Assembly: GCA_947463775.1 (NCBI GenBank)
Contig: CANHVD010000362.1
Location: 1 to 6,211 of the forward strand
DNA: 6,211 bases
Origin: Planctomycetaceae bacterium
GTDB lineage: Bacteria; Planctomycetota; Planctomycetia; Planctomycetales; Planctomycetaceae
Direction: 5' to 3'
Below the pieces are notes generated by a model. That model was not told the origin of the DNA. It saw only the letters and a program-made list of their open reading frames with translations, and did no database searches. Made by a program: the position numbers and the translations under genes. Positions 1 to 6,211 of this stretch are shown here, piece after piece. Within the stretch, counting starts at the first letter, position 1. Each line of letters begins with the position of its first letter.

Positions 1-1301
1 GCCTCGCGATGCTGCTAAGTCTCTGGCAGTATGTCTTCGGAGAATTTGATTCAAAGAATCCCGAGTCGGTTATCACAGCCACCTCGCGTCTGCGCTGGCT
101 TTGGCTGCTGGTTCCGTTGATGTGTTTCTGGGCTAACTCCCATGGTGGTTTTGCCGCAGGAGTTTGCATCATGCTGGCCTACCATGGTTTGGTGTGTCTG
201 CAGTTGATTCATCGTCGAGGCTTTCGGCATCGAAGATTCCTGCTGCACCTGTCGATCGTGACTGTCGCTGCAGTTCTGGCAACGCTCATTAATCCTTATG
301 GAGTTGAGCTGTGGCGGTTTATGCTGAACGCACTCACGCTGCCTCGTCCGGAGATTGCAGACTGGGGTCCTCCGGCGCTTATTGGAATGGAAGCCACTCG
401 TCTGTGGTGTCTGCTTGCTGTTGGTGTGATCGCCCTCAGTGTTGATCAGCGTCGCGATTTCGCCAGGCTTGTGATTCTGGCACTGCTGCTCTGGCAAAGT
501 CTCAGTCATTGTCGGCACCTTTCAATCTTTGCCATCGTGTGTGGCTTCTGGATTCCTCGTGCTTTGCAGCAGGTGGGGAATAATCTTCAACAGTCATTCC
601 GGAAGTTGCAGCCACAGACGGCAACGCGATCAACCGGGAGGTTTCGCATGGCCGCCATGCTGCTGCTGATTTCATTGAGTCTGGTCAAGCTGCTGCCGAC
701 TTTGCAGGAAGTTCCTGTGGAACGTAGTGAGTACCCAGTCAGTGCAATGCAGTATCTGCACGATCATCAGTTGCACGGCCGTACTTTGGTGACATTCAAT
801 TGGGCTCAGTATGCCATCGGATGTTTTGCTGCAGACGATGGACCTTTGCGAGAATCCCGAGTGGCCGTGGATGGGCGATTTGAAACCTGCTATCCGCGCG
901 AGATCACGGATATCTGTTTCGATTTCTGGCTGGGGACTGATGACCCAGGTGATCGTTATCGCAGTCCATATTCGCCTCCATTTTCACCATCTCTGGCGTT
1001 GGAATTTGAAATGCCTGATCTGGTGCTGCTCGCTCGAGATCAACGTCCCTCCGTTCGCATTATGCAGCAGCATGAGGATATCTGGACATTGCTCTATCAG
1101 GATTCGCTCGCACAGATCTGGGGGCGTCGTTCTGAATATGATGTGCCCGGCCTGAAGAACTACCTTGCGCCGTCGCAACGACGTATCTCTGACGATCCTC
1201 AGGTCGGCACGGTTCCCTGGCCTGCGTATCCGTCGGGTAACCCTTCCGCCGACCGCATTACTCTCAGCCCGGCGGCGATCACGGATATCATTTCTCGCTG
1301 A
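1..1301 (+). CDS. Polytopic inner-membrane protein with C-terminal soluble domain, 5'-partial
   Basis: Function not recognised. The frame is already open at the window edge (codons for Leu-Ala precede the first ATG at 9), so the true start probably lies upstream and the N-terminal membrane helices are missing. Numbering from the ATG at 9 gives 430 residues. Hydrophobic segments sit at about 29-42, 47-66, 77-95, 131-145, 153-182 and 213-232. Motifs shared with a family of large bacterial membrane proteins, often annotated only as hypothetical or glycosyltransferase-like, are WANSHGGF (41-48), INPYG (94-98) and RHLSIFA (169-175). After the last helix comes a soluble domain with FNWAQY (263-268) and VAVDGRFETCYP (285-296). 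Relatives carry a similar 'W-x-x-Y ... DGR' segment that looks conserved enough to be functional. No catalytic assignment is justified. The stop is TGA at 1299-1301. The last 40 or so residues are Pro/Ser-rich and look disordered. Coding status is secure; function is open. Confidence 0.85.
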   Translation, partial: LAMLLSLWQYVFGEFDSKNPESVITATSRLRWLWLLVPLMCFWANSHGGFAAGVCIMLAYHGLVCLQLIHRRGFRHRRFLLHLSIVTVAAVLATLINPYGVELWRFMLNALTLPRPEIADWGPPALIGMEATRLWCLLAVGVIALSVDQRRDFARLVILALLLWQSLSHCRHLSIFAIVCGFWIPRALQQVGNNLQQSFRKLQPQTATRSTGRFRMAAMLLLISLSLVKLLPTLQEVPVERSEYPVSAMQYLHDHQLHGRTLVTFNWAQYAIGCFAADDGPLRESRVAVDGRFETCYPREITDICFDFWLGTDDPGDRYRSPYSPPFSPSLALEFEMPDLVLLARDQRPSVRIMQQHEDIWTLLYQDSLAQIWGRRSEYDVPGLKNYLAPSQRRISDDPQVGTVPWPAYPSGNPSADRITLSPAAITDIISR

Positions 1302-1451
1302 GGATTCGATTGCTGGAATTCAGAGACGACTTAAGAGTGCGGTTTTTAACTGCGGACTTGAGTGCTCAAACGGGAAACCGGTCAAGGTGACTTCGGACTT
1401 CGTGCCGTTGGCATTAGATTACGGTTTCGCAGTTCCCGTTTTCTCTGCTTG
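1302..1451. other. 150-base intergenic gap; likely holds the promoter of the downstream gene run
   Basis: This is the longest non-coding stretch in the window and the only natural place for a promoter for the three genes that follow. It contains an imperfect 12-base palindrome at 1358-1369 (TTGAG-TG-CTCAA) and a perfect tandem 7-base repeat GACTTCG at 1389-1395 and 1396-1402. I see no stem followed by a T-run that would make a convincing terminator, and no -35/-10 pair good enough to place. The reading frame of the downstream dehydrogenase happens to stay open back to a GTG at 1362, but the residues it would add look random. Confidence 0.45.
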
Positions 1452-2456
1452 ATGGAATTCTCCACAGTGCAACTTTCCTCGAACGATCTGGTTCTGGTGA
1501 CCGGGGCTACTGGACTCGTTGGCAGTCATGTCGCTGAACAAGCCCGGCAAAAAGGACTTCGTGTTCGCACGCTGGTACGATCCGGAGCTGATACGACACT
1601 GCTGAGAAAATGGGGTTGTGAGCTGGTGACAGGTGATCTGGACCAACCGGAATCACTCGCGGCAGCCTGTCGTGATGTCACGGTTGTGATTCATTGTGCG
1701 GCTCGAGTGGGTGACTGGGGGCCGACGGACGATTATCGTCGTGTTAACGTGGAAGGCACGAAGGCGCTTCTGGAGGCTGCCCTGGCGGCCGGCACGCTGG
1801 CTCGCTGGGTGCAAATCAGCTCTTTGGGTGTTTACGAAGGGCGTGATCACTACGGTACCGATGAAGCGACGTTGCCCAGTACGACAGGGATCGATGGTTA
1901 TACTCTGACCAAAGTTGAGTCGGAACTGCTTGTCTGTGACTACATCCGCAATCGCAAACTGCCGGCTGTTGTGCTGAGACCCGGATTTATCTACGGACCT
2001 CGCGATCGTACGGTGCTCCCAAGACTTCTGGATCGATTGCGTTCCGGAAAGTTTGCGTTTCTGGGTTCCGTCGACAAACTGATGAATAACACGTTTGTGG
2101 GAAATCTTTGCGAAGCGATCTGGCTGGCTGTTGAGCGCGATGATGTCGTCGGCGAAGTCTTTAATATCCGAGATCCTCGCGCCGTCACGAAGCGGGAGTT
2201 CATTGATACCGTGTGTGACGCAGTCGGGCTGAGTCATCCGAAAAAGATTGTTCCGCTTCCTGTCGCCAAATTGCTGGCTCGACTCATGGAGTCCACCTGG
2301 AAACTTCTGGGCAAGAAGGAAGCTCCGCTGCTTAACAGTGCACGCATCAAGTTTCTGGGATTGAATCTTGATTTCAGTATTGATAAAGCGATTCGCCAAT
2401 TGAAATATCAGCCATCCACTGATTTTCGTGATGCAATGAAGGCCTCTTTGAAGTAA
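1452..2456 (+). CDS. Extended short-chain dehydrogenase/reductase, NAD(P)-dependent (epimerase / 3-beta-HSD-like)
   Basis: A 334-residue cytosolic Rossmann-fold oxidoreductase. The N-terminal nucleotide-binding motif TGATGLVG fits TGxxGxxG (17-24). GDLD (61-64) and HCAAR (81-85) mark the usual cofactor-contact strands. Catalytic Ser is in SSLGVY (123-128) and the YxxxK pair is Tyr150/Lys154. RPGFIYGP (166-173) is the substrate-side motif of extended SDRs. The combination resembles 3-beta-hydroxysteroid dehydrogenase, OleD-type and HpnA-type members more than sugar-nucleotide epimerases, but the substrate cannot be read from sequence. I chose ATG 1452 because it leaves an 11-residue leader before the first beta strand. 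The in-frame GTG at 1362 would add 30 residues with no family character, and there is no clear Shine-Dalgarno at either. The gene ends in tandem in-frame stops (TAA TGA, 2454-2459). The rdgB-like gene starts 10 bases after the TAA, which suggests co-transcription. Confidence 0.9.
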   Translation: MEFSTVQLSSNDLVLVTGATGLVGSHVAEQARQKGLRVRTLVRSGADTTLLRKWGCELVTGDLDQPESLAAACRDVTVVIHCAARVGDWGPTDDYRRVNVEGTKALLEAALAAGTLARWVQISSLGVYEGRDHYGTDEATLPSTTGIDGYTLTKVESELLVCDYIRNRKLPAVVLRPGFIYGPRDRTVLPRLLDRLRSGKFAFLGSVDKLMNNTFVGNLCEAIWLAVERDDVVGEVFNIRDPRAVTKREFIDTVCDAVGLSHPKKIVPLPVAKLLARLMESTWKLLGKKEAPLLNSARIKFLGLNLDFSIDKAIRQLKYQPSTDFRDAMKASLK

Positions 2457-2466
2457 TGAGTTTGAT

Positions 2467-3081
2467 ATGAATCCCTCACGAACAATTGTGCTGGCCAGTC
2501 GGAACCACAAGAAAGCTCGCGAAGTTGCTGAGATTCTGGCACCGGCCGGATTTCGCGTCATTCCGGTGACAGAGTTTCCGGATGTTCCCGAAGTCGAAGA
2601 AGACGGCCTCACGTTTGCCGCCAATGCGGCGAAGAAAGCTTCTGAAGTCGCGAAGCATTTGGGCCAATGGGTCATTGGCGAAGACAGCGGTTTGCAGGTT
2701 GACGCCCTGAACGGCGGCCCCGGCATTTACTCGGCACGGTATAGCGGCGAGGGCGCTACCGATGAAAAGAACAATCAGAAGCTGATGGCAGAGCTGTTGA
2801 ATGTTCCGGATGAGAAACGTGGTGCGGGATACCTTTGCAGCGTGGCGTTGTCATCGCCGGCGGGTGAGATTCGAATTGCGTGTGAAGGGACTTGTCGAGG
2901 ACGAATTCTTCGTGACGCGAACGGGGCCGGTGGGTTCGGTTACGATCCGTATTTCCTCATCCCGGAATATCATCTGACATTTGGTCAACTGAGTTCCGTC
3001 GTTAAGCATCGGCTCAGTCATCGTGCACGAGCCTTTGCGAAGTTTGTTCCGTTGTTGCTGAAGATTCAGAACGAATTCTAA
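2467..3081 (+). CDS. rdgB: Non-canonical purine NTP pyrophosphatase (dITP/XTP), RdgB/HAM1 family
   Basis: Hydrolyses dITP, ITP and XTP to the monophosphate plus pyrophosphate in the cytosol, keeping deaminated purines out of DNA and RNA. The 204-residue length is normal for the family. Motifs in order: the N-terminal phosphate-binding LASRNHKKAREV (9-20; family form xATxNxxKxxE), EEDGLTFAANAAKKA (44-58), EDSGLQVDALNGGPGIYSARYSG (72-94), GGFGYDPYF (155-163) and VVKHRLSHRARA (178-189). The usual DDSGL is EDSGL, keeping the second acidic residue (Asp73), which aligns with the proposed catalytic Asp69 of E. coli RdgB. The normally 'AEL' tripeptide before the Lys/Ser-His-Arg motif is Gly-Gln-Leu (173-175). 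Neither change removes the core residues, so activity is expected. The start ATG has only a weak GAG (2458-2460) ahead of it. It sits 10 bases after the dehydrogenase and 19 before the phosphoesterase. Confidence 0.95.
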   Translation: MNPSRTIVLASRNHKKAREVAEILAPAGFRVIPVTEFPDVPEVEEDGLTFAANAAKKASEVAKHLGQWVIGEDSGLQVDALNGGPGIYSARYSGEGATDEKNNQKLMAELLNVPDEKRGAGYLCSVALSSPAGEIRIACEGTCRGRILRDANGAGGFGYDPYFLIPEYHLTFGQLSSVVKHRLSHRARAFAKFVPLLLKIQNEF

Positions 3082-3086
3082 ACGAC

Positions 3087-3090
3087 AGGA
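3087..3090 (+). promoter_or_regulatory. Probable ribosome binding site of the phosphoesterase gene
   Basis: AGGA lies in the 19-base spacer after the rdgB stop, 10 bases before ATG 3101. The spacing is slightly long but workable. It argues against the alternative TTG start at 3092, which would be almost touching it. Confidence 0.4.
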
Positions 3091-3100
3091 TTTGGGTTTC

Positions 3101-4288
3101 ATGCAACATCTGATCGGCTGGTTACTGTTGATCGCCAGCATTGCCGGACACACGGAGTGGTGGGTGGTGATCGTGAATCGTTCGCATGCATTGCGCATTC
3201 GATCGACAAGTTTAAGAAAGTTTCGGACGCTGCATGACCTCGCTGTGCTGTCGTATCCGGTGATTTTGCTGTGGCTGACTGGTACAGGTCCGAAGAGTCT
3301 GTGGCGAGGCGGCCGTTTCTCGGAGCAGTCTTCTTTTCTTCAGTGTCTTTTGATCGTCACGATCACGGGCTGTATTCCGCTGATTCTTGGGATGCTCCGC
3401 TGGCACTGGATTCGGCATCCTCAGTTCAAACACAGCAATAGCACCACGCGGCATGATGTGCTTGGGCAGGCGTCAACGGAAGAAGAGCGAACTGCTGTGC
3501 GTGGGCCTCGACGGCATGTTTCACAGCTGTGGCCGTGGAATGAGATCTTCCACCTGGAAGTTAACACCAAAGCCATCCGAGTGAATTCATCGGTCGGAAA
3601 CGGCAAAACCACAAGAGCGCCGCTTCGGTTGGCGCATATTTCGGATCTCCATTTCATTGGCTGTCCCGGACTCGGCTACTACCAGTTTCTCGTGAACCAG
3701 ATCACAGAACTTCAACCGGATTTGATTCTGTTCACAGGCGATCTGATCGACGAGATGGAGCTACTGCCGGAAGCCATTGATATCCTTCGACCGTTGCTTT
3801 CCGTTGCCCCATGCTACTTTATTCTTGGCAATCATGACTGGAAGTACGAACACGAACAGATTCGCTCACAGTTTGCGGCTTCAGGCTGGCGATGCGTGAC
3901 GGGGCGTTCGGAGATTCTGCGGGTCGGAGAATATCAGATCCTGCTCGCCGGATCTGAACAGCCGTGGATAGGACCGGCTCCGCCCGTTGTGCGGGATGCG
4001 GGATGTGATCTTCGAGTCTTGTTAAGTCATTCGCCCGATCAGCATCTTTTGGCAAAACGGTTCGGCTATGACCTGATGTTGTCCGGACATACTCATGGTG
4101 GTCAGGTTGTGTTGCCGTTGTTCGGCCCCATTTATTCACCGAGCTTGTTTGGAGTCAGTTACGTCTCTGGATTGTTCCGCCGAGGCAAACTGACGATGCA
4201 TGTTTCAAGAGGTGTTGGTGCAAAAGATCCGATGCGATGGCGATGTTGTCCGGAACTGACTTGCCTGGAAGTCACTTGCGGAAATTGA
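3101..4288 (+). CDS. Membrane-anchored calcineurin-like metallophosphoesterase (YkuE/YaeI/LpxG-like)
   Basis: 395 residues. The N-terminal third is membrane-associated, with hydrophobic segments at about 4-25, 45-61 and 79-98. A polar linker (about 101-172) follows, then a complete binuclear-metal phosphoesterase domain. Metal and catalytic motifs: DLH (Asp182, His184), GDLID (Asp214, Asp217), GNHD (Asn244-Asp246), SHSPD (His310) and SGHTHGGQ (His330, His332). The GHTHGGQ form plus the membrane anchor places it with B. subtilis YkuE, E. coli YaeI and chlamydial LpxG rather than with nucleases or protein phosphatases. Substrate is therefore probably a lipid-linked phosphodiester or pyrophosphate, by inference. 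The C-terminus RWRCCPELTCLEV matches the family's usual 'R-x-x-x-PE-x-x-x-L' ending but is unusually Cys-rich (four Cys in the last 14 residues). I preferred ATG 3101 over the in-frame TTG at 3092 because AGGA at 3087-3090 lies 10 bases before the ATG but only 1 before the TTG. Confidence 0.9.
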   Translation: MQHLIGWLLLIASIAGHTEWWVVIVNRSHALRIRSTSLRKFRTLHDLAVLSYPVILLWLTGTGPKSLWRGGRFSEQSSFLQCLLIVTITGCIPLILGMLRWHWIRHPQFKHSNSTTRHDVLGQASTEEERTAVRGPRRHVSQLWPWNEIFHLEVNTKAIRVNSSVGNGKTTRAPLRLAHISDLHFIGCPGLGYYQFLVNQITELQPDLILFTGDLIDEMELLPEAIDILRPLLSVAPCYFILGNHDWKYEHEQIRSQFAASGWRCVTGRSEILRVGEYQILLAGSEQPWIGPAPPVVRDAGCDLRVLLSHSPDQHLLAKRFGYDLMLSGHTHGGQVVLPLFGPIYSPSLFGVSYVSGLFRRGKLTMHVSRGVGAKDPMRWRCCPELTCLEVTCGN

Positions 4289-4303
4289 TTGTTCGACGCA
4301 GGC

Positions 4304-5128
4304 TTATCGAGCCGCATCTTCCTTTCGAACCCAGCCGTCGCCGATCCCTTCGAAGTGACCAAAGACATAGTCACTGGTCTCCGTGAGAACCGTGAACTCC
4401 GCGCCATCACGGAGCGGTTGATCGAAGGCCGGTTCATAGTCTTTGCCGGTACCTTTTCGAGCAGTTGTTTCGATGATAATTACGGCGCGATGAACCTGAG
4501 TGGGATCATTCAACAGGCATTCTGCACTCAAGGCTATTCCGAAAATAAGTGCGACTGCCATCGCTGAAATCAGGCTCCTGCGTCGCATAACGATGGAGAC
4601 GACAAACAGTATTGCCGCGAGACAAAGACTACAGCTCGCCAGCCGAATTTTGGCAGAAGCGGAAAACCAGTCAGTCCAGAACAAGACGTGACTCCACCAT
4701 GGAACAGGCGGATCCGGCAGGCGTCCGGGAGCAGACGCAAGAGCCTGTTGAAGATTGGCCGCCAGATACGGATCGCGAGGACGATAAGGTTTCGCTTTTC
4801 GATAGTTCAGGATTGCTCGTCCGAATTCGCCGGCTCGGAACCATGCATTTCCGAGGTTGTAATACACCGCACCGCTGTGAACGCCGTCTGCAACGATTGA
4901 TTCCAGTTCCCGCGCGGAGGCGCGATAATCATCGGGCGATTTCGCCTGATCAAACAGTTCAAGCGCCTTCACGAAGGCACGCTCGTGAGCACCCGGTTCT
5001 GCGGCAGTTGCAATCGAACTCGACAGGCAAAAAATTACTGACAAGAGCAGCAGCCGAAGAACATTGATCGTTTGTCGCGACATCAAATCATGACTGTAGA
5101 ACATTGGAATTTGCTGAGGACAATTCAT
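4304..5128 (-). CDS. batE: BatE-like protein: signal peptide, TPR, two membrane helices, SH3-like domain
   Basis: A 274-residue envelope protein. A hydrophobic signal sequence (about 22-40) ends in a plausible signal peptidase I site, ATAA-EPG, near residue 43. A TPR unit follows, with the BatE-type signature YYNLGNAWFRAGEFGRAILNY (89-109) and further helix to about 131. Two membrane helices lie at about 164-181 and 186-205. The C-terminal region (about 212-271, ending GDGWVRKEDA) looks like a bacterial SH3 domain. This order matches BatE of Bat operons, which are linked to aerotolerance and envelope stress; the molecular role is unknown in the family. Start: ATG 5128 overlaps the batD stop (ATGA) and is preceded by GGAGAT, so I chose it. 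It leaves a 15-residue polar leader before Met16 (codon at 5083-5081), which would give a more typical signal peptide, so internal initiation there is possible. It converges with the phosphoesterase gene, 15 bases between stops, with no hairpin terminator visible. Confidence 0.85.
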   Translation of the reverse strand: MNCPQQIPMFYSHDLMSRQTINVLRLLLLSVIFCLSSSIATAAEPGAHERAFVKALELFDQAKSPDDYRASARELESIVADGVHSGAVYYNLGNAWFRAGEFGRAILNYRKAKPYRPRDPYLAANLQQALASAPGRLPDPPVPWWSHVLFWTDWFSASAKIRLASCSLCLAAILFVVSIVMRRRSLISAMAVALIFGIALSAECLLNDPTQVHRAVIIIETTARKGTGKDYEPAFDQPLRDGAEFTVLTETSDYVFGHFEGIGDGWVRKEDAAR

Positions 5129-6211
5129 CGCACCGATCTCCGCTGCAACACGGGGCTGATACTGTCGATCAGTTTGGTAGCGATCTCAAGAGATGACGTG
5201 ACATTGACGCTGTCAACTCCACCATACTCGGTGCCTTCGATGGTTTCTAGTAACTGATTCGCGGCGTTTTGATCGACCTCAGAGACGCCGACATCCTTAA
5301 GAATTCGCCGGACATCTGCGGCCGTCAGCCCTTCGACGACCTGATTTTGAGTATCTGCAACCAATCCCAACAACGCCGCTCGAATCTGTCTCAGCGCTTC
5401 GCGCGACTTTCCGTCCTTCTCGAACTGGCTGACCGTTGCCAATCGAGACTGTGCCATTTTTCGGGCTTGTGAGCGACGTTGTCCGACCGCATCGTTTGAT
5501 CGTCGACGATGCACAATGACGCCTGCGACTGAACATAGTGACAGACACCAGAGTCCACCAACGACCGGCAACCAGTCCGTCAGGCCGACGTGATCATCCT
5601 GCAATTCCGCCAGATCGGTAATGTTCTGGAAGATGCCGGAATCACTCTTCCGAATCTCTTTGTTTCCAGACGGAGAAATCGCTCCCACAAGTTCATCGGT
5701 TGACAACGAACTTGCCTCCGCGACCTCCAACGCGATAGGTTCAGTGCTGATCTCCGTGAAGGCTTCAGTCGTTGGATCAAAATTGGTCAGATTCAGAGCG
5801 GGCAAAGAAACTCCGGCACGCTTTGGCCGAAGGCCGTATGCAAATTTCTTGATGTCTCCGTCGACTCGACCGGTGGGAGCTTTGTCGATGATCTCGAAGT
5901 TCTCAACGATCTCCGGAATCCCTGAAAGATCCGGCGCGGAGATCAATTCCAGCGACCCGGCCTGACTGCCCCGAGCGAACTCAAGGTTGAGTGTCAGAGG
6001 ATCACCGACGCGCAGACGAACGGGATTTGCTGAGGCCGCAACGAGATACTCGCCAATGCCACCGGTAAACGTCGCTGGGCGAGGCGAGGGGACTTCACGC
6101 ACCTCGACAGAAACAGCCGGCGCGATGGCAACGATTCTTCGTCCCCGAAATTCCTGACCGTTCAGCCCTTCAACGAAAGTCCCTTTGACGAGAGCGGGCC
6201 CAAATTCATAC
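5125..6211 (-). CDS. batD: BatD family (oxygen-tolerance) protein, N-terminus outside the window
   Basis: The minus-strand frame is open to the window edge, giving 361 visible C-terminal residues. The GTG at 6102 is internal, because the 36 codons before it continue the same domain (EFRGRRIVAIAPAVSVEV). The visible part begins in the periplasmic region. A segment with PSPRPATFTGGIGEYLVAA fits the BatD pattern 'P-x-x-x-P-x-x-F-x-G-x-V-G', and RLRVGDPLTLNLEF fits the following beta strands of the immunoglobulin-like repeat. One membrane helix, roughly LPVVGGLWCLSLCSVAGVIVH, is encoded at about 5509-5571. A basic stop-transfer stretch (HRRRS) and a cytosolic helical tail of about 125 residues rich in Arg, Gln and Glu follow. 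BatD is a membrane-anchored component of Bat systems, thought to scaffold BatA/BatB VWA proteins. The family match is good; biochemical function is not known. batE follows through an ATGA overlap, so the two are almost certainly co-translated. Confidence 0.85.
   Translation of the reverse strand, partial: YEFGPALVKGTFVEGLNGQEFRGRRIVAIAPAVSVEVREVPSPRPATFTGGIGEYLVAASANPVRLRVGDPLTLNLEFARGSQAGSLELISAPDLSGIPEIVENFEIIDKAPTGRVDGDIKKFAYGLRPKRAGVSLPALNLTNFDPTTEAFTEISTEPIALEVAEASSLSTDELVGAISPSGNKEIRKSDSGIFQNITDLAELQDDHVGLTDWLPVVGGLWCLSLCSVAGVIVHRRRSNDAVGQRRSQARKMAQSRLATVSQFEKDGKSREALRQIRAALLGLVADTQNQVVEGLTAADVRRILKDVGVSEVDQNAANQLLETIEGTEYGGVDSVNVTSSLEIATKLIDSISPVLQRRSVR
5136..5141 (-). promoter_or_regulatory. 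Shine-Dalgarno of batE inside the batD coding end
   Basis: On the minus strand GGAGAT occupies 5141 to 5136, leaving 7 bases to the ATG at 5128 (9 from the end of the GGAG core). It is one of the better ribosome binding sites in the window. Together with the 4-base overlap it supports translational coupling of batE to batD and the choice of start. Confidence 0.5.

Noticed and set aside
1309..1339. TTGCTG ... 16 bases ... TAAGAG as a sigma-70 type promoter
   Set aside because: Both boxes match consensus poorly and planctomycete promoter rules are uncertain, so placing it would be guesswork.
1358..1369. Palindrome TTGAG-TG-CTCAA as an operator or terminator
   Set aside because: The arms are only 5 bases, there is no T-run after it, and there is no regulator gene nearby. 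This is within what chance gives in 150 bases.
1389..1402. Tandem GACTTCG repeat
   Set aside because: There are only two copies of 7 bases, with no further copies in the gap, so it is not a meaningful repeat array.
1362..1451. A 30-residue N-terminal extension of the dehydrogenase from GTG 1362
   Set aside because: The extra residues (Arg-rich, not family-like) precede an already complete Rossmann start, and no ribosome binding site supports the GTG.
1653..2726. A 357-codon open frame on the minus strand, antisense to the dehydrogenase and the start of rdgB
   Set aside because: Both plus-strand genes beneath it have full sets of family motifs. The antisense product is low-complexity in character (Ser/Thr/Arg/Gln-rich) with no recognisable domain. 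It is a by-product of codon bias.
3092..3100. TTG start for the phosphoesterase
   Set aside because: It adds only Met-Gly-Phe and sits one base from the AGGA site. ATG 3101 has workable spacing and begins the hydrophobic segment directly.
4263..4303. GCCTG ... CAGGC pair as a terminator between the convergent genes
   Set aside because: The stem is 5 bases with a 31-base loop and no following T-run, so it is not credible as an intrinsic terminator.
4289..4567. Plus-strand 92-codon frame, and other plus-strand frames, opposite batE and batD
   Set aside because: They overlap well-supported minus-strand genes, have no domains or ribosome binding sites, and are translations of the complementary strand.

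Overview
The window reads as chromosomal DNA from a planctomycete or a close PVC-group relative. This is inferred from gene content and protein style, not from a marker gene: a BatD/BatE pair with planctomycete-like architecture, a large multi-pass membrane protein of the 'W-N-x-HGGF / NPYG' type, moderate GC content, and mostly weak or absent Shine-Dalgarno sequences. No rRNA, tRNA, CRISPR array, insertion sequence, integrase or phage gene is visible. It looks like an ordinary housekeeping segment, and I found no convincing undescribed system in it.

Left part, plus strand: the window opens inside a polytopic membrane protein (1-1301, start missing). After a 150-base gap come three same-strand genes packed closely enough to be one transcript. 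They are an extended short-chain dehydrogenase (1452-2456), an RdgB/HAM1-type non-canonical purine NTP pyrophosphatase (2467-3081, 10 bases later), and a membrane-anchored calcineurin-like phosphoesterase of the YkuE/YaeI type (3101-4288, 19 bases later). Their roles differ (a redox or epimerase step, nucleotide-pool cleaning, and a membrane-linked phosphoester or pyrophosphate hydrolysis), so the grouping need not mean one pathway.

Right part, minus strand: two genes converge on the phosphoesterase gene with only 15 bases between stop codons. Reading leftwards from the right edge they are batD (5125-6211, N-terminus outside the window) and batE (4304-5128), joined by a 4-base ATGA stop/start overlap. 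They look like the tail of a Bat (Bacteroides aerotolerance-type) operon. In such operons MoxR ATPase, DUF58 and von Willebrand-factor-A genes usually lie upstream, which here means beyond base 6211.

The points most worth checking are the possible LpxG-like role of the phosphoesterase, substitutions in conserved RdgB motifs, and the start choices for the dehydrogenase, phosphoesterase and batE.
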